Positions 13,277 to 23,769 are shown, numbered from the stretch's first letter. The stretch: DNA of 64,000 nt from Globodera rostochiensis (GCA_018350325.1 JAEVLN010000010.1:3210371-3274370); one strand, 5' to 3'. Notes: generated by a model from the sequence alone, not told the origin. A program made the numbers and translations.

Positions 13277-13891
13277 CAGGGTTCCGATATCTGCGGATTT
13301 TTCCTCATTATGTGGTTTTTGGAAAGGCCAATGAGGATTTTTTTTTGAAATGCGGAATTGCGGATTTGAAGGCTAAATTTTCAAAATGAGGTTTTTTTGT
13401 GGTTTTTCAAAAGTTCAGGGTTTTTTAATGTAAAAAAGCATCACATTCCTTCCAATTTTGGTTGCAAATCTGTTACCAAATTAAGTCAAAAATCCAAAAT
13501 TTTTTGTGGTTTTTCAAAAGTTCAGGGTTTTTTAATGTAAAAAAGCATCACATTCCTTCCAATTTTGGTTGCAAATCTGTTACCAAATTAAGTCAAAAAT
13601 CCAAAATTTTCTCGGCGGCGCCTATCGGCACCGCCGACCACCGCCCAGTTTCCCAAATTTTTTTTTGAAAAATCTCGCGCAAAAAAATGATGTAAAATCA
13701 CTAAAATGTTCATTTGTGACAGGAAGTTGCTCAAATCGATTGTTTGTACCCAGAAATATAACGAATAAAGCTATGTTTAGTTAAATTTTGTAGTTTTAAT
13801 TAAGAAATGTCGAATTTGCGGATTTTAGGTATCAAATGAGGATTTTTTAATGCTCCGATGCGGATTTAAAAAATTTTGAGATCGGAACCCT
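13277..13891. mobile_element. hAT-like non-autonomous element (CAGGGTTCC family), ATATAACA duplication
   Basis: The ends CAGGGTTCCGAT and ATCGGAACCCT are inverted, and the 8-mer ATATAACA flanks both sides (13269-13276 and 13892-13899). The interior is made of 'gcggattt/tgaggattt' words and holds a tandem duplication of about 107 bp (roughly 13396-13502 and 13503-13609). A palindromic CG-rich core, CGGCGGCGCC-TATCGG-CACCGCCG, lies at 13611-13636. There is no transposase. The core and neighbouring sequence are shared with the element at 16622-17337. Confidence 0.85.
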
Positions 13892-13899
13892 ATATAACA

Positions 13900-15491
13900 G
13901 TATTGGTATTAAATAAAAAATATAACAAATTAAAATTAAATGACATTCAACAAAGACCCTACAAATGAGCTGAATGTTAAAATTAAATTTTATTAGAAAT
14001 TTGGGCTCCTAATTGACAGTTAAATGAAAATATTAAGGTATTAATGAGATCAACGAGGATTTGGCTTGAGATGATGAAAGAACATTACACTGATCGATTA
14101 CTAAGATGATGATGCTCGCCGCAGTCTGTGAATTTACTTCCTCATTTCAGAGGAATGCATTAGGCACCTTATCCTAATCTTTAAAGGTCAGTTTTGCGGG
14201 TAATAAAAATGTCAAAATTTATGTGCATAAAAGAGATTTATTTGGCTGAAATGGGCAGAAGAGTAATCAAAAATTCATTGAATTTTTTGGGAGCTTTTTG
14301 GCTATGTAAACTAAGAGAAATATTTTTAAAAAAACACTGATAAACGAGCATAAACCATGCTGCTATTTTTTAAAACAAGAAATTCCATTATTTTTCACTT
14401 TCACACAATTGTAAAAAACAATAACCTAATAAATATGAATTTTCGTTTTTATTATACATATGGAGTGGAAGGGGGTATAAATGTGGTATTTTCATTTGTG
14501 ATCTCTTTCTTTAAGGTCAAAATCTTCAAACGGAATTAAATTTTGATTGTGTAAAAGAGTATAAACGAGGAAATTGTGGGCAAATTTAATGGCCTCGTTG
14601 CCGAAAATTATGGCACGTCAATGTGCAGAAGGAAGTAACTTTTTGTTGCCCGATGCTCCTCAAAAAAAACCCGACGCGGACGGCAAACTACGCCTGAATT
14701 GCTGTTGGTCGGAGGATGTTCCTAATGGCATTTTCGCCGGGTTAGATGTCTCTGATGGGGAGGAGTTGGCGAGGAAGGAGCATTAAATTAAATTAAATGG
14801 GAGCAAAAAGGAGAAAACTGACATGAGAAAAGTGCGAACGAACTCGGTGTCTACCTTTTTGTTTTCAAAATAAATGAAATTTATCTTAATTTTAACAAAC
14901 AAAAAGTTTAAAAATTTAAATGATAAATTATTAATAAACCTTCTTTTGTTAAATTTTTTCTAAAAGAATTAAAAATGTTTTTCAAGTTTTGTTAAAACCG
15001 TAAAGCTTGAACTTCTCCAAAAATAAATTCTTATATTAAATAACATTTGCTCGAAAAAAATGTTAGCAAATATTTGCTTTTATTTTCTGCCGCTGCCTAA
15101 AAAATATTAAAATCAAGGGAACCGGCGACTAAACATGAATTAAAAAATACAAAAAATGAAAGCTATTCTTAGTTGAATCTTAAAAAAATTTTTAATTAAA
15201 AATTAAAATAAAGTTGTGATTTTAAAAGAAATGACTCTTAGAATAATTAAAGAAATTTTTGTTAGGGTTTGAGTTTGTGACATGCCACTAACAAATAAAA
15301 GTGCTGGAATTTTTTCTTTAAACACAAAATAAATTTAACTAATTTTTGTTCCAATTTTAACGGAATAAAAAAATTCAAGTTAGGCTAAAATAATAAAAAT
15401 TGAAGAAGCTCTCCATTCCATCCTAAAACAGCAACAAAGCTTTTAGCAAAAATTGAACAAATGGAGCGTATTTGGCCGGCAGAAGAGACGG
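13900..15491. other. Intergenic AT-rich region
   Basis: No supported gene. A 70-codon plus-strand frame at 14574-14786 is relatively GC-rich but has no recognised domain, no flanking exon chain and no splice context, so it is not called. Confidence 0.4.
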
Positions 15492-16237
15492 TAAATCCCA
15501 GCGGGCTTCTTCTCGAGAGAGCCTCAATCTTCAAAATTGTTTTTTTTCCAACAAATACATAGAGAATTCACCCACGTAAGCGCAAAGGGCTTTTCGGCAT
15601 TTTATTTGTAGGATTTAAATTTTTATTTTATAAATAATCATTTCTATTTGTCCTAATTTCCGGCTTTGATCTATCATGCGCCAACCAGGCTCATTTTTCT
15701 TCAAAACTTTTGCGTCCCCTCTCCATCACAACTCCATTTGGTGCCAAGTAAAAAAAAGTTTTACTACTGCACAATATTTTCGAAAAAATTGTATGGAACT
15801 TTCTATAGAGAATTAATTCATTTTTCGCCTTTTTTGAACTAATCCGACTTCCATTTGCTTTTATTGTTTGAGGATTTGGGACATCACCTCCCTCCGAACG
15901 ACCGTGGCTTCCTTCCTATAAACATCCATCCATCACTCATATAAAACAGGGAACAATTTGGACACTTTTCAGGATGGAGTCATGAGGGAGAGAGAGAAGA
16001 GGACTCAGGACGTAAAAGTTTTGAAGAAAATGAGATGGAGAATAGACGGACTTCATTGCAAAAGAATGAAGGTTTGGTTGGCGATGATAAATTGAAATAA
16101 AATTTAAATCCTACAAATTTTAAAAAAATTGCCGAGAAGCCCTTCGTTTACATGGGTGATTTTCAATTTATTTATTGGACAAAAAAACAATTTCGAAGAT
16201 TGAGGCCCTCTCGAGAAGAAGCCCGCTGGGATTTATT
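15490..16237. mobile_element. TA-flanked element with about 140-bp terminal inverted repeats
   Basis: The left end TA-AATCCCAGCGGGCTTCT is mirrored at 16215-16237 by its reverse complement ending ..GCTGGGATT-TA. The two arms can be followed with mismatches for about 140 bp (to about 15640 and 16090), including TCTCGAGAGxGCCTCAATCTTC and the AAGCCC..GGGCTT segment. TA duplication plus inverted repeats points to the Tc1/mariner superfamily or a MITE derived from it. The interior of about 450 bp has no ORF. Confidence 0.7.
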
Positions 16238-16621
16238 GGCTTACAATAACTGGTGTCGCTTGAGACGGTTTCCGGGTCGGGTCGGAATAGGGATTGGCCG
16301 GTGTTGCTGTAACGGTCGAAAGTGCAAGCGCGCTGATCAGTCCGTGGATCGCAGAAAAGGGGAGCTAAACAGCAGCGGGGGTGCTCGTAATTACGTATTA
16401 CGCGATATTTCGCGCACTACTATTTTTTTGAATATTACTTTTACTAATTAAATTTTTGCAAAAAATTAGGTAGTTCCATTTTGTTCTAATCCCTATTCAT
16501 GTAGAAATACTGCTACTTCCAATTCATTACTCGTTTTTTGGAATAGCGAAATATAATTGAGGGCCATTTTGTATTTTAATGATAAGGAAGGGAGAAGAAT
16601 GAGGAGGGGTACAGGTCTGGG

Positions 16622-17337
16622 CAGGGTTCCCAGATTTGATGATTTATCATCATTTTGGTGTTTTTTGGAAAGTCAATGATGCTAAAATTTAAAAATGATG
16701 ATTTGATGCTTTTTTGTTGTTTTTTGGATGCTCCTGATGATTTTTGCTGCTTTTTGTGTGTTTTGAGGATTTTAATGTGTTTTTTTGAGAATTTCACTGG
16801 TAGAATGCAAATTTTCTATTAAAATTTGAATGTTTTTCCATTTTTTTTCTGTGTATTTTCATTTTGAATGAAAAAGCTTGTTCCGGTTTCTTAATAAAAA
16901 ACCTCATTTTCAAATTTATTTGCTATCTTTTAACAAATCGTGTCAAAAATGCGAAAAATTTTCTCGGCGGCGCCTATCGGCACCGCCAACCCCCCCCCCC
17001 CCCCCCCTAAAAAAAGTATTTGGGGAAACCGCGCGCAAAAAAACATGATTTTAGCAAAATGGACGGATGTCCGCAATTTATTGAAAGTTGAGACTGTGAA
17101 TCGCTGGCCCAAATCAAAGTCAATTCGATTATTCGTGCCCCGAGTTTTACCAAATGCTAATTTCAAACAAAAAACTTCTTACATCGATCATGGATAATCA
17201 AAAATATGTCATTTGAACATTACATTCACTATTTACCGGTTAAACAAAGGTTTTTAAAAAATTATGCTTTTTGGTCCCAAATGATGTTTTTTGCTACCCA
17301 AATGATGTTTTTTGAAAAATTTCATCTGGGAACCCTG
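16622..17337. mobile_element. hAT-like non-autonomous element with GGTCTGGG duplication
   Basis: Starts CAGGGTTCCCAGAT and ends ATCTGGGAACCCTG; the 8-bp duplication GGTCTGGG is exact at 16614-16621 and 17338-17345. The subterminal regions repeat TGATG/TTTTTTG words. The centre carries CTCGGCGGCGCC-TATCGG-CACCGCC at 16963-16987 followed by C18 at 16990-17007. It is the same family as the element at 13277, with different subterminal repeats. Confidence 0.9.
16990..17007. repeat. Homopolymer C18 tract
   Basis: Eighteen consecutive C inside the hAT-like element, immediately 3' of its CG-rich hairpin core. Confidence 0.95.
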
Positions 17338-17635
17338 GGTCTGGGCCATACAACCGCTAATTTATGCGAAAAGAGGAGGGACTAATCGCTCTTTAATTTA
17401 TGCATATTGGAATGGGAACAAAATGTGTGCTTTGAGCAGCAGGCAAACCCATCCAACTGAGGACAACCAAGCAGGTTGATTGGTTGGGAGGGTGAGTCAA
17501 AATTTGGCCGAATTTATGATATTTCAGGTGAAAGGTTCAAACATTTCAAGGGCGATGTGCTGCTTAGATTGGACAACACCAGACGCTGCTGAATGCGGTT
17601 TTTGACCGTCATCTTGGATGTGATGGCTAGAGCCC

Positions 17636-17730
17636 GGATATATTGACTAAAAAACGCGAAATATTGACTTAAAATATTGACCAAAAAACCCCAAAATATT
17701 GACCAAAGTGCCAAAATATTGATTAAATGG
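17636..17730. repeat. Diverged tandem repeat with AATATTGACC-type unit
   Basis: About five units of the form AAAATATTGAC(C/T)AAAA with interspersed CCCC/GTGCC. It is homologous to the repeat at about 58415-58540, where the unit is AATAGGGACTAAAA; both are followed by 'gctaaaactnactanat'. The left edge TAGAGCCCGGAT resembles a hAT-like end, but no matching right end was found. Confidence 0.6.
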
Positions 17731-17937
17731 GCTAAAACTAACTAGATACCGGAAACTTGGACCCAAAACCCAAAAATTTTTTGGTCATTTTTTGGGTTTT
17801 GGGTTTTTTTGGGTTGACAAAACCCAAAATTTTGTACAAGACCCAAAAAATTTTAGAAAACATAATAAAATGCCCAAATTTCCGTTTTTAAATAAAAGTT
17901 TTATTCAAAGCATTTTTCTGACCAGTCATCATAACTG

Positions 17938-18262
17938 CCAACTCGCTAGTACCCAACTCGCTACCATTTTTCAAGCTTTTTTGCTCATAACTTTTTTCAA
18001 AGTCAACAAAACCAAAGATTTTTGATATCATTCGAAAGCTTACAATTAGTAGAAGCTATCAAAAGCAAAAGCTAAGCGATTGGACAAATCTGAAAAAAGT
18101 TACGGCTAAAGAAATCAAATTTTAAGCTTTATCGATCATAACTTTTTTGAAAATTGTCCAATGCTTAGCTTTTGCTTTTGATAGCTTCTACTAATTGTAA
18201 GCTTTCGATTTAAGAAAATTTGGTAGTCTTTGTTAAAAAATTTGTTAAAAATTCAGAAAAAT
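17938..18262. repeat. Palindromic core of a foldback-type element
   Basis: Two copies of CCAACTCGCTA (17938-17965) precede an imperfect palindrome. The segment around 18028-18085 (cgaaagctt..tagaagctatcaaaagc..ctaagcgattgg) is repeated in inverse orientation at about 18155-18212. Closely similar core sequence (TTAGCTTTTGC..AGCTTCTA..GCTTTCGA) recurs at 51958-52010 and 63860-63920 inside or beside other foldback elements. Confidence 0.6.
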
Positions 18263-18298
18263 GTGTTGTTTTTTCCAAAAATACTTTTTTTGCGAAAC

Positions 18299-19115
18299 GG
18301 GCCACTAGCGTCTGGCCACTAGCGTCTGGCCACTAGCGTCTGGCCACTAGCGTCTGGCCACTAGCGTCTGGCCACTAGCGTCTGGCCACTAGCGTCTGGC
18401 CACTAGCGTCTGGCCACTAGCGTCTGGCCACTAGCGTCTGGCCACTAGCGTCTCGCCATTAGCGTCTGGCCACTAGCGTCTGGCCACTAGCGTCTCGCCA
18501 TTAGCGTCTGGTCACTAGCGTCTCAGTACAAAAAGGGCCACTCCCGTCCCAGGCACTTTTTTTATATTTTTTGGACTGCAAAATTTGATTAAATATAAAC
18601 CAAAATTACATTTTCGGATACGATTTATAATGTTTTCATCTTTTAAGCTTCTAACCGCTTTTGAATAGCTTTTTTGCTTTGTCTTTGTTTATAAAGTGAC
18701 ATCGTTCAGTATACCACCAAAGTTTATGTAGTAGGGCAAGAATTTTAAGTTCAGAGTGGCTTAGGCCTAAGCCTAACGAACCCCAAGCTAGGGTGGCTTA
18801 GGCCTAAGCCTAATGAACCCCGAATCCAAGGTTTCAGATTTGTTTCTAAAACATTTTTTAACAAAATCGGGTGTCTTTCTAGTAAATGACTGAGTTTTAC
18901 CTTTTAATTTGTTTTGCTAACTTGTTATTTGCTTACAAATGCTTCACAATCTGATAAAAATTTTGCTAATGAAAATTCTAGAAACATTTTTTGTTGGTGG
19001 GACTTAGTCGGCTTTTTTTGTACTGAGACGCTAGTGGCGAGACGCTAGTGGCCAGACGCAAGTGGGCCCTGAGACGCTAATGGCGAGACGCTAGTGGCCA
19101 GACGCGAATGGCCCC
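18299..19115. mobile_element. Foldback element with inverted GGCCACTAGCGTCT tandem arrays
   Basis: The left array (18299-18525) has about 16 head-to-tail copies of the 14-mer GGCCACTAGCGTCT with few substitutions. The right array (19025-19115) holds six to seven copies in inverse orientation. The inner edges are also inverted (GTCTCAGTACAAAAAGG and CTTTTTTTGTACTGAGAC). The middle (about 490 bp) has no long ORF. Terminal inverted repeats built from short direct repeats define Drosophila FB/Galileo-type foldback elements; membership in that superfamily is only an analogy. Confidence 0.75.
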
Positions 19116-19116
19116 T

Positions 19117-19888
19117 TACAACTTGCCTATGTAACATTTCGCCTACAAAGCCAAAAAGCAACACTTCGCCTACACAACATTTCGCCTATTTACATTTTGC
19201 CTACACAGCCAATAGGCAACATTTCGCCTACCCAGTCAAAAAGCAACATTTCGCCTACAAATTTTAAAAATTCTTTTTTTTTTTTCTAATTTTCTTTGAC
19301 AAACGATTAAGCATTTTGTAATGCGCGAAAGAATTAAAGCTTCAATTTTATTAACTCTGGCAACAAAGAAATGATACAAAATGAATAATTGAATAGATTT
19401 TGTCAATAGAATTGATCTCTCATCTAGGCCCCTCTGTTGTTTTTGCGAAACTGGGCATTTACCGTCTTAACATTTGTCGAAGTGCTCAAAAACCTCGCAG
19501 GTGACGTCCTTCCTTGCTTGGCCGAAAATTTTTGAAGCTTTGCGCTTGGCTCTTCTTGGATCTTCCTTTTCAGACCCATTTTTTTCAAAATTCATTTTCC
19601 TTTATCTACTAGTATAAATAATTAGGTATACGTGTGTGAAGATGGATTTTACAATGCTTTTGCTTTTGATCTAGCCAAATAAGCCTTAAATTTGTCAAAG
19701 GAAATGTTAAAAATTGAATTTTTAAAATTTGTAGGCGAAATGTTGCTTTTTGACTGTGTAGGCGAAATGTTGCGTAGGCGAGTTGTAACATTTTAACATT
19801 GAGGCGAAATGTTGCCTTTTGGCTTTGTAGGCGAAATGTTGCGTAGGCGAAATGTTGCGTAGGCGAAATGTTACATAGGCGAGTTGTA
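19117..19888. mobile_element. Foldback element with inverted GGCGAAATGTTGC arrays
   Basis: The outer ends are inverted: TACAACTTGCCTATGTAACA and its near-complement ending TGTTACATAGGCGAGTTGTA. Inside each end lie several copies of GCAACATTTCGCCTA (left, 19126-19262) or TAGGCGAAATGTTGC (right, 19732-19880). The middle of about 470 bp is unique. It abuts the previous foldback element almost exactly, so the two lie end to end. No coding capacity is visible; the 136-codon minus frame over the right part is repeat-derived. Confidence 0.75.
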
Positions 19889-19889
19889 C

Positions 19890-20087
19890 AGCAGCGATTT
19901 TTTTGGGTTTTGGTTTTTTTTGGGTTTTGCTCCAATCGGTACCCAAAATTTTTTGGTCCAATTTTTTGTACAAAAAATCCAAAAAATTTTTGTTGGGTCC
20001 TGACTCTAAAACTAACCAAATCCGGTCATTTTAGGCGTAAAACCCTTCAAAATTCGTCAATCTTTATTAATTGTGCTCTCACAATTG
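19890..20087. repeat. TTTGGG-rich repeat segment
   Basis: Low-complexity TTTTTGGGTTTT / ACCCAAAA words, similar to 17755-17850 and partly inverse to it. It may represent outer ends of an element into which the foldback elements between the two copies were inserted; boundaries cannot be set. Confidence 0.4.
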
Positions 20088-20089
20088 TA

Positions 20090-21315
20090 CAGTGGTGTGC
20101 AAAAGTAAATGCACAAAAAAATTTTTTTGTTCAACGAGCTGTAAAATGATAAAGAGACAATTTGAGAAAGAGTGTTAAGGACTTTTTTGTAGCATTTTTT
20201 GTGGCCTACAAAACCAGCTAGAGCAACCATCCCGAATCCCCCTCATTAAATTACTGCTCCACCAAAGTCCGACCACCCCACTTTTTTGTGGTGCAAAAGT
20301 AAATGCACAAAATTTTTAAAACAAAAAATCAATTTTTTGTTTGGCCCAAAATCCAAACAAAAATTCACAACACCTCCTTCATTGAGTTCCGGAAACCCCA
20401 AAATACACTGAAAATAGGGGTAAATTTACGGGAAAAATCTCCGAGGGCTGGAAAAAATTTCCTGCAAAAAACTGTCATGAGGGATGGGTAGCCCACTAAA
20501 TTCTCTACAAAAGCCAAAAAACTGCTAAGCTGTGCGACTTTTCTCCGATGAGCGTGGTCGTCATGTGCAACCTGCGCAGGGACCGTCTGAAAGGGGTACG
20601 GTAGCGTAAAATAGGGAATCTAGTTTGGCGCTTTTGAGAAATAGCTGACTTCATTATAATAAGTTTTTAAGGGTTTTTAAATAATTAGGCAATTTAAAAA
20701 ACGTGTATTTCAAGTGAGAAATCACGATTTTAGCATCTAAAAATTATTGTACTACCGTACCCCCTTCAGAAGGTCCCTGCGCAGGTTGCACATGACGACC
20801 ACGCTCATCGGAGAAAAGTCGCAGAGCTTAGCAGTTTTTTGGCTCTTGTAGAGAATTTAATGGGCTACCCATCCCTCATGACATTGCAGGAAATTTTTTC
20901 CAGCCCTCGGAGATTTTTCCCGTAAATTTACCTCCATTTTCAGTGTATTTTGGGGTTTCCGGAACTCAAAGAAGGAGGTGTTGTAGCAACTTGGTCCAAT
21001 TACATTTTTGATCAGTATCAAAAGTTAAGCCTGCATGAATTTTTGTTTGGATTTTGGGCCAAACAAAAAATTGATTTTTTGTTTTAAAAATTTTGTGCAT
21101 TTACTTTTGCACCACAAAAAAGTGGGGTGGTCGGACTTTGGTGGAGCAGTAATTTAATGAGAGGGATTCGGGATGGTTGCTCTAGCTGGTTTTGTAGGCC
21201 ACAAAAAATGCTACAAAAAAGCCCTTAACACTCTTTCTCAAATTGTCTCTTTATCATTTTACAGATCGTTGAACAAAAAAAAAATAATTTGTGCATTTAC
21301 TTTTGCACACCACTG
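20090..21315. mobile_element. 1.2-kb near-perfect palindromic Tc1-like element
   Basis: The ends are CAGTGGTGTGCAAAAGTAA and its inverse complement, with TA on both sides (20088-20089 and 21316-21317). The inverted arms run about 515 bp each (to about 20605 and 20755) around a spacer of about 150 bp. TA targets and CAGTGGTGTGCAAAAG-type termini are known from Tc1-like elements. No transposase frame remains, so it is a foldback or MITE derivative. A transcript would fold into a very long hairpin. Confidence 0.85.
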
Positions 21316-21612
21316 TATATTATTTTTTAAATGTTTTTGAAAATTTTATAAAAATATCAAATAAAAAAATTTTTAGGGAAAATGTCAATCTTTGGGGACA
21401 GATTTTTGGTCAAAGAAAACGTTTTGGTTTGAAAATTTTTTTGATTTTTAAGGGTATATATTTTTCGTTTTTTTTATTGCTGTTTTCTTAAGAAATTTTG
21501 TGGAAAAGTGCTGTTTTTGAATTATTATTCATTTTTTATGTCAATAGACTTGGCTAAATGGTTATGCGGTATAAAATGCAAAAATGACGCGCTGTGACCG
21601 TGTGAGAAGCGG

Positions 21613-22536
21613 GAGCGGCCCGTTTGAGTGGCCATTTGAGTCTGGGCCACTTGAGTCTGGCCACTTGAGTCTGGCCATTTGAGTCTGGTGGCCACTTGAG
21701 TCTGGCCATTTGAGTCTGGTTAGAAGGAAAATTTTTTAAAATTAAATCTTCTAAAATAAGAAATTCAAGCAACATAGGTATTCTAAAAAAATAGAACTTT
21801 CTTAAACAAAAAACGGTAATGGTGTCTTATATAGGTCCCCGAATTTTTTAAAAAAATCAGTTTTATGTAATTCTGAGAAGTACTCCGGGTTTTATCGAGG
21901 TAGCTGATCACGAATATGACATCAGATTTATCATTTGACATCATCCAATTCAACAAACGAATCCCAAGTACCATTTTTGGTAATACTTACTTAAGCTGGC
22001 CCCCCCCCATTATTTGAAAATAATAAAAATAATTTTCTAAGTGGATAAAAAGGAGTTCATAGGGGTATTCGAGGCCGTAGATTCTGAATCTGATATTTAT
22101 TTAGTTTTTTGAATGATTTAAAGGCTAAAATTAATTTTAGAAAATTTTGAAATTTTCGAAAAATTGTTCGAATTCTGGGTCCGGGGTTTGAAATTGGTCG
22201 AAATAAATATCAGATTCAGAATCTACGGCCTCGAATACCCCTAGAAACTCCTTTTTATCCACTTAGAAAATTATTTTTATTATTTTCAAATAATGGGGGG
22301 GGCCAGCTTAAGTATTACTCCATTTTTTGTTTAAGAAAGTTCTATTTTTTTAGAATATGTTGCTTGACTTTCTTATTTTAGAAGATTTAATTTTAAAAAA
22401 TTTTCCTTCTAACCAGACTCAAATGGCCAGACTCAAGTGGCCACCAGACTCAAATGGCCAGACTCAAGTCGCCAGACTCAAGTGGCCAGACTCAAGTGGC
22501 CAGACTCAAATGGGCAGACTCAAACGACCCCTACCG
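21613..22536. mobile_element. Foldback element with inverted GGCCACTTGAGTCT arrays
   Basis: The left array (21613-21722) and right array (22408-22536) carry seven to nine copies of GGCCACTTGAGTCT / GGCCATTTGAGTCT in opposite orientation. The arms continue inverted through 'aaaattttttaaaattaaatcttctaaaataag' words (21730-21800 vs 22320-22395). The unit differs from that of the 18299 element at only two of 14 positions. A further palindromic element sits inside (21984-22316). About 170 bp at 21820-21983 is present in the left arm only. Confidence 0.75.
21984..22316. mobile_element. Palindromic element of the GGGTTCGGAATTGG family, nested
   Basis: Inverted arms begin TTAAGCTGGCCCCCC and end GGGGGGGCCAGCTTAA, continuing through 'aaaggagtt..aggggtattcgaggccgtag'. 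The spacer side contains TCGAATTCTGGGTCCGGGG then AATTGGTCGAAAT. That signature recurs at 32930, 33418-34095 and 62994-63500, defining a repeat family. Confidence 0.7.
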
Positions 22537-23299
22537 GTGAGAAGCGACCAGTGTTTTGCTGTTCCAACAATTTTGAACCTGTTCCTGTTCCTGTTCTGTT
22601 CTGAAATCTTAGAACAGCCTATCTGTTCTGTTCCTGTTCTGTTCCGACCTCGAGAACAGAACAGGAACAGGAACAGAACAGAGTAAACTGTTCTTAGACT
22701 GTTCCAAATTAAAAATTTTCCGAGTGAAATTCAGTCTGAAATTTTAATCGATGATTCATTGGTCAAAGTGTTCGTCACTTCCTAGTGATGCTCGAGACCT
22801 AACTTTAACAAGAGTTGCCCCCGAGACTCGAGAATTGACTCCCAAAAATCCGAGACTTTTACCAAAATATTTTAAGTTAGGTTTATAAGGTTGCTCCTCG
22901 ACCCTCTGGGAGCCGGGGATGTCGGGGTTGGTCATATCGAGGGTCGGGGGCGACCCAAAAAAATCATTGATTCTCAAAATCTTAGATGTTGTCAGATCTT
23001 AAAAATATTGTCAATTCGTGATCAGCGCCCTTGAAAACCCCTATATGATGTTTTCAGCAGATTTGGGGAGGGGTCGTACAACGGAAAAGTACCCATAGAC
23101 AAAGAAAAAATCAAAAATTTTAAAATGTATTTGAACTGTAATTTGGTTATTAAAAAATAAAATAAAAAATATTTTTTGGTTGGGACGGTACCCCTATGAT
23201 TTTTTTCTCAAGTTTAATGAAATTTTTCAAAAAATATTAAATCTAAAATATTTTTAATTACCATCAAAGTTCGTAAAGAGAAAAAAAAAATCATTTACT

Positions 23300-23370
23300 A
23301 AGTAGGGGGTTCGAACCCACAGCCCCAGGCATCACATATCACTCACCATTACACCACACCAGGGAGTAAA
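23300..23370 (-). pseudogene. tRNA-like remnant (A and B boxes) inside the hAT-like element
   Basis: On the minus strand an A box TGGTGTAATGG is followed about 35 bases later by a perfect B box/T-loop GGTTCGAACCC. The would-be acceptor stem halves do not pair and the T stem has a mismatch, so it is not an intact tRNA. It is best read as a tRNA-derived SINE fragment or pseudogene carried by the element. Confidence 0.5.
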
Positions 23371-23407
23371 GTATAAAGAATAAAAAAGAATTTTCACTAG
23401 GAAAAGT

Positions 23408-23464
23408 TGAACCTTAGACTAAATCGAATCGCGTCAGTCAGTTTCACCACTGCGCCACGTGAGA
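23408..23464 (-). pseudogene. Second tRNA-like remnant inside the hAT-like element
   Basis: On the minus strand TGGCGCAGTGG matches the tRNA A-box consensus fully. The B-box position reads GGTTCAACTTT, which is degenerate. It lies 35-40 bp from the other remnant, in the same orientation, and probably belongs to the same SINE-like insertion. Confidence 0.4.
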
Positions 23465-23769
23465 TCATAATGAATATTTGGAAAATTTCAAATATATTAC
23501 TCAATCAAGTTCAATTCTTCAATTTTTACCCTGTTCTAGCTTGGCCTGTTCTGTTCCTGTTCCAAGGATTTTGAATCTGTTCCTGTTCCTGTGCTGTTCT
23601 GAAATCTTAGAACAGAACAGAACAGGAACAGAACAGGCCAAGCTGGAACAGCAAAACACTGGAAGCGACTCGCTCCAAGCAAGTCAGCCATCCTTTCTTT
23701 TGTTCGAAACGCAGATTACGAAAATTTTTATGTCGAATATTGCTATTTTAAATTATGTTCTTTAGAATA

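Larger units (their letters stand above)
22549..23661. mobile_element. hAT-like element with exact GAAGCGAC duplication
   Basis: The termini CAGTGTTTTGCTGTTCCA and its inverse complement are flanked by the exact 8-bp repeat GAAGCGAC (22541-22548 and 23662-23669). Subterminal regions are inverted arrays of CTGTTCCTGTTC / GAACAGGAACAG. The interior contains two tRNA-like RNA polymerase III promoter remnants and no transposase. The element is 1113 bp and non-autonomous. It lies just upstream of the ARF6 gene. Confidence 0.92.

Noticed and set aside
14574..14786. 70-codon plus-strand frame
   Set aside because: No domain, no neighbouring exons in phase, no splice context; somewhat GC-richer than its surroundings but not enough to call a gene.
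18299..18530. Possible CRISPR-like array
   Set aside because: The copies are contiguous 14-mers without spacers in a eukaryotic genome and are mirrored by an inverted array; it is a foldback arm.
18299..19115. Possible telomeric repeats
   Set aside because: Short arrays in both orientations, interspersed inside the window and different in unit from locus to locus; not chromosome ends.
19609..20019. 136-codon minus-strand frame
   Set aside because: Its translation is the repeated unit of the foldback arm (FRLHSQKATFRL-type repeats) and TTTGGG-rich repeat; no protein evidence.
23300..23370. Functional tRNA gene
   Set aside because: A and B boxes are good but the acceptor arms do not pair and no plausible anticodon arm could be drawn.
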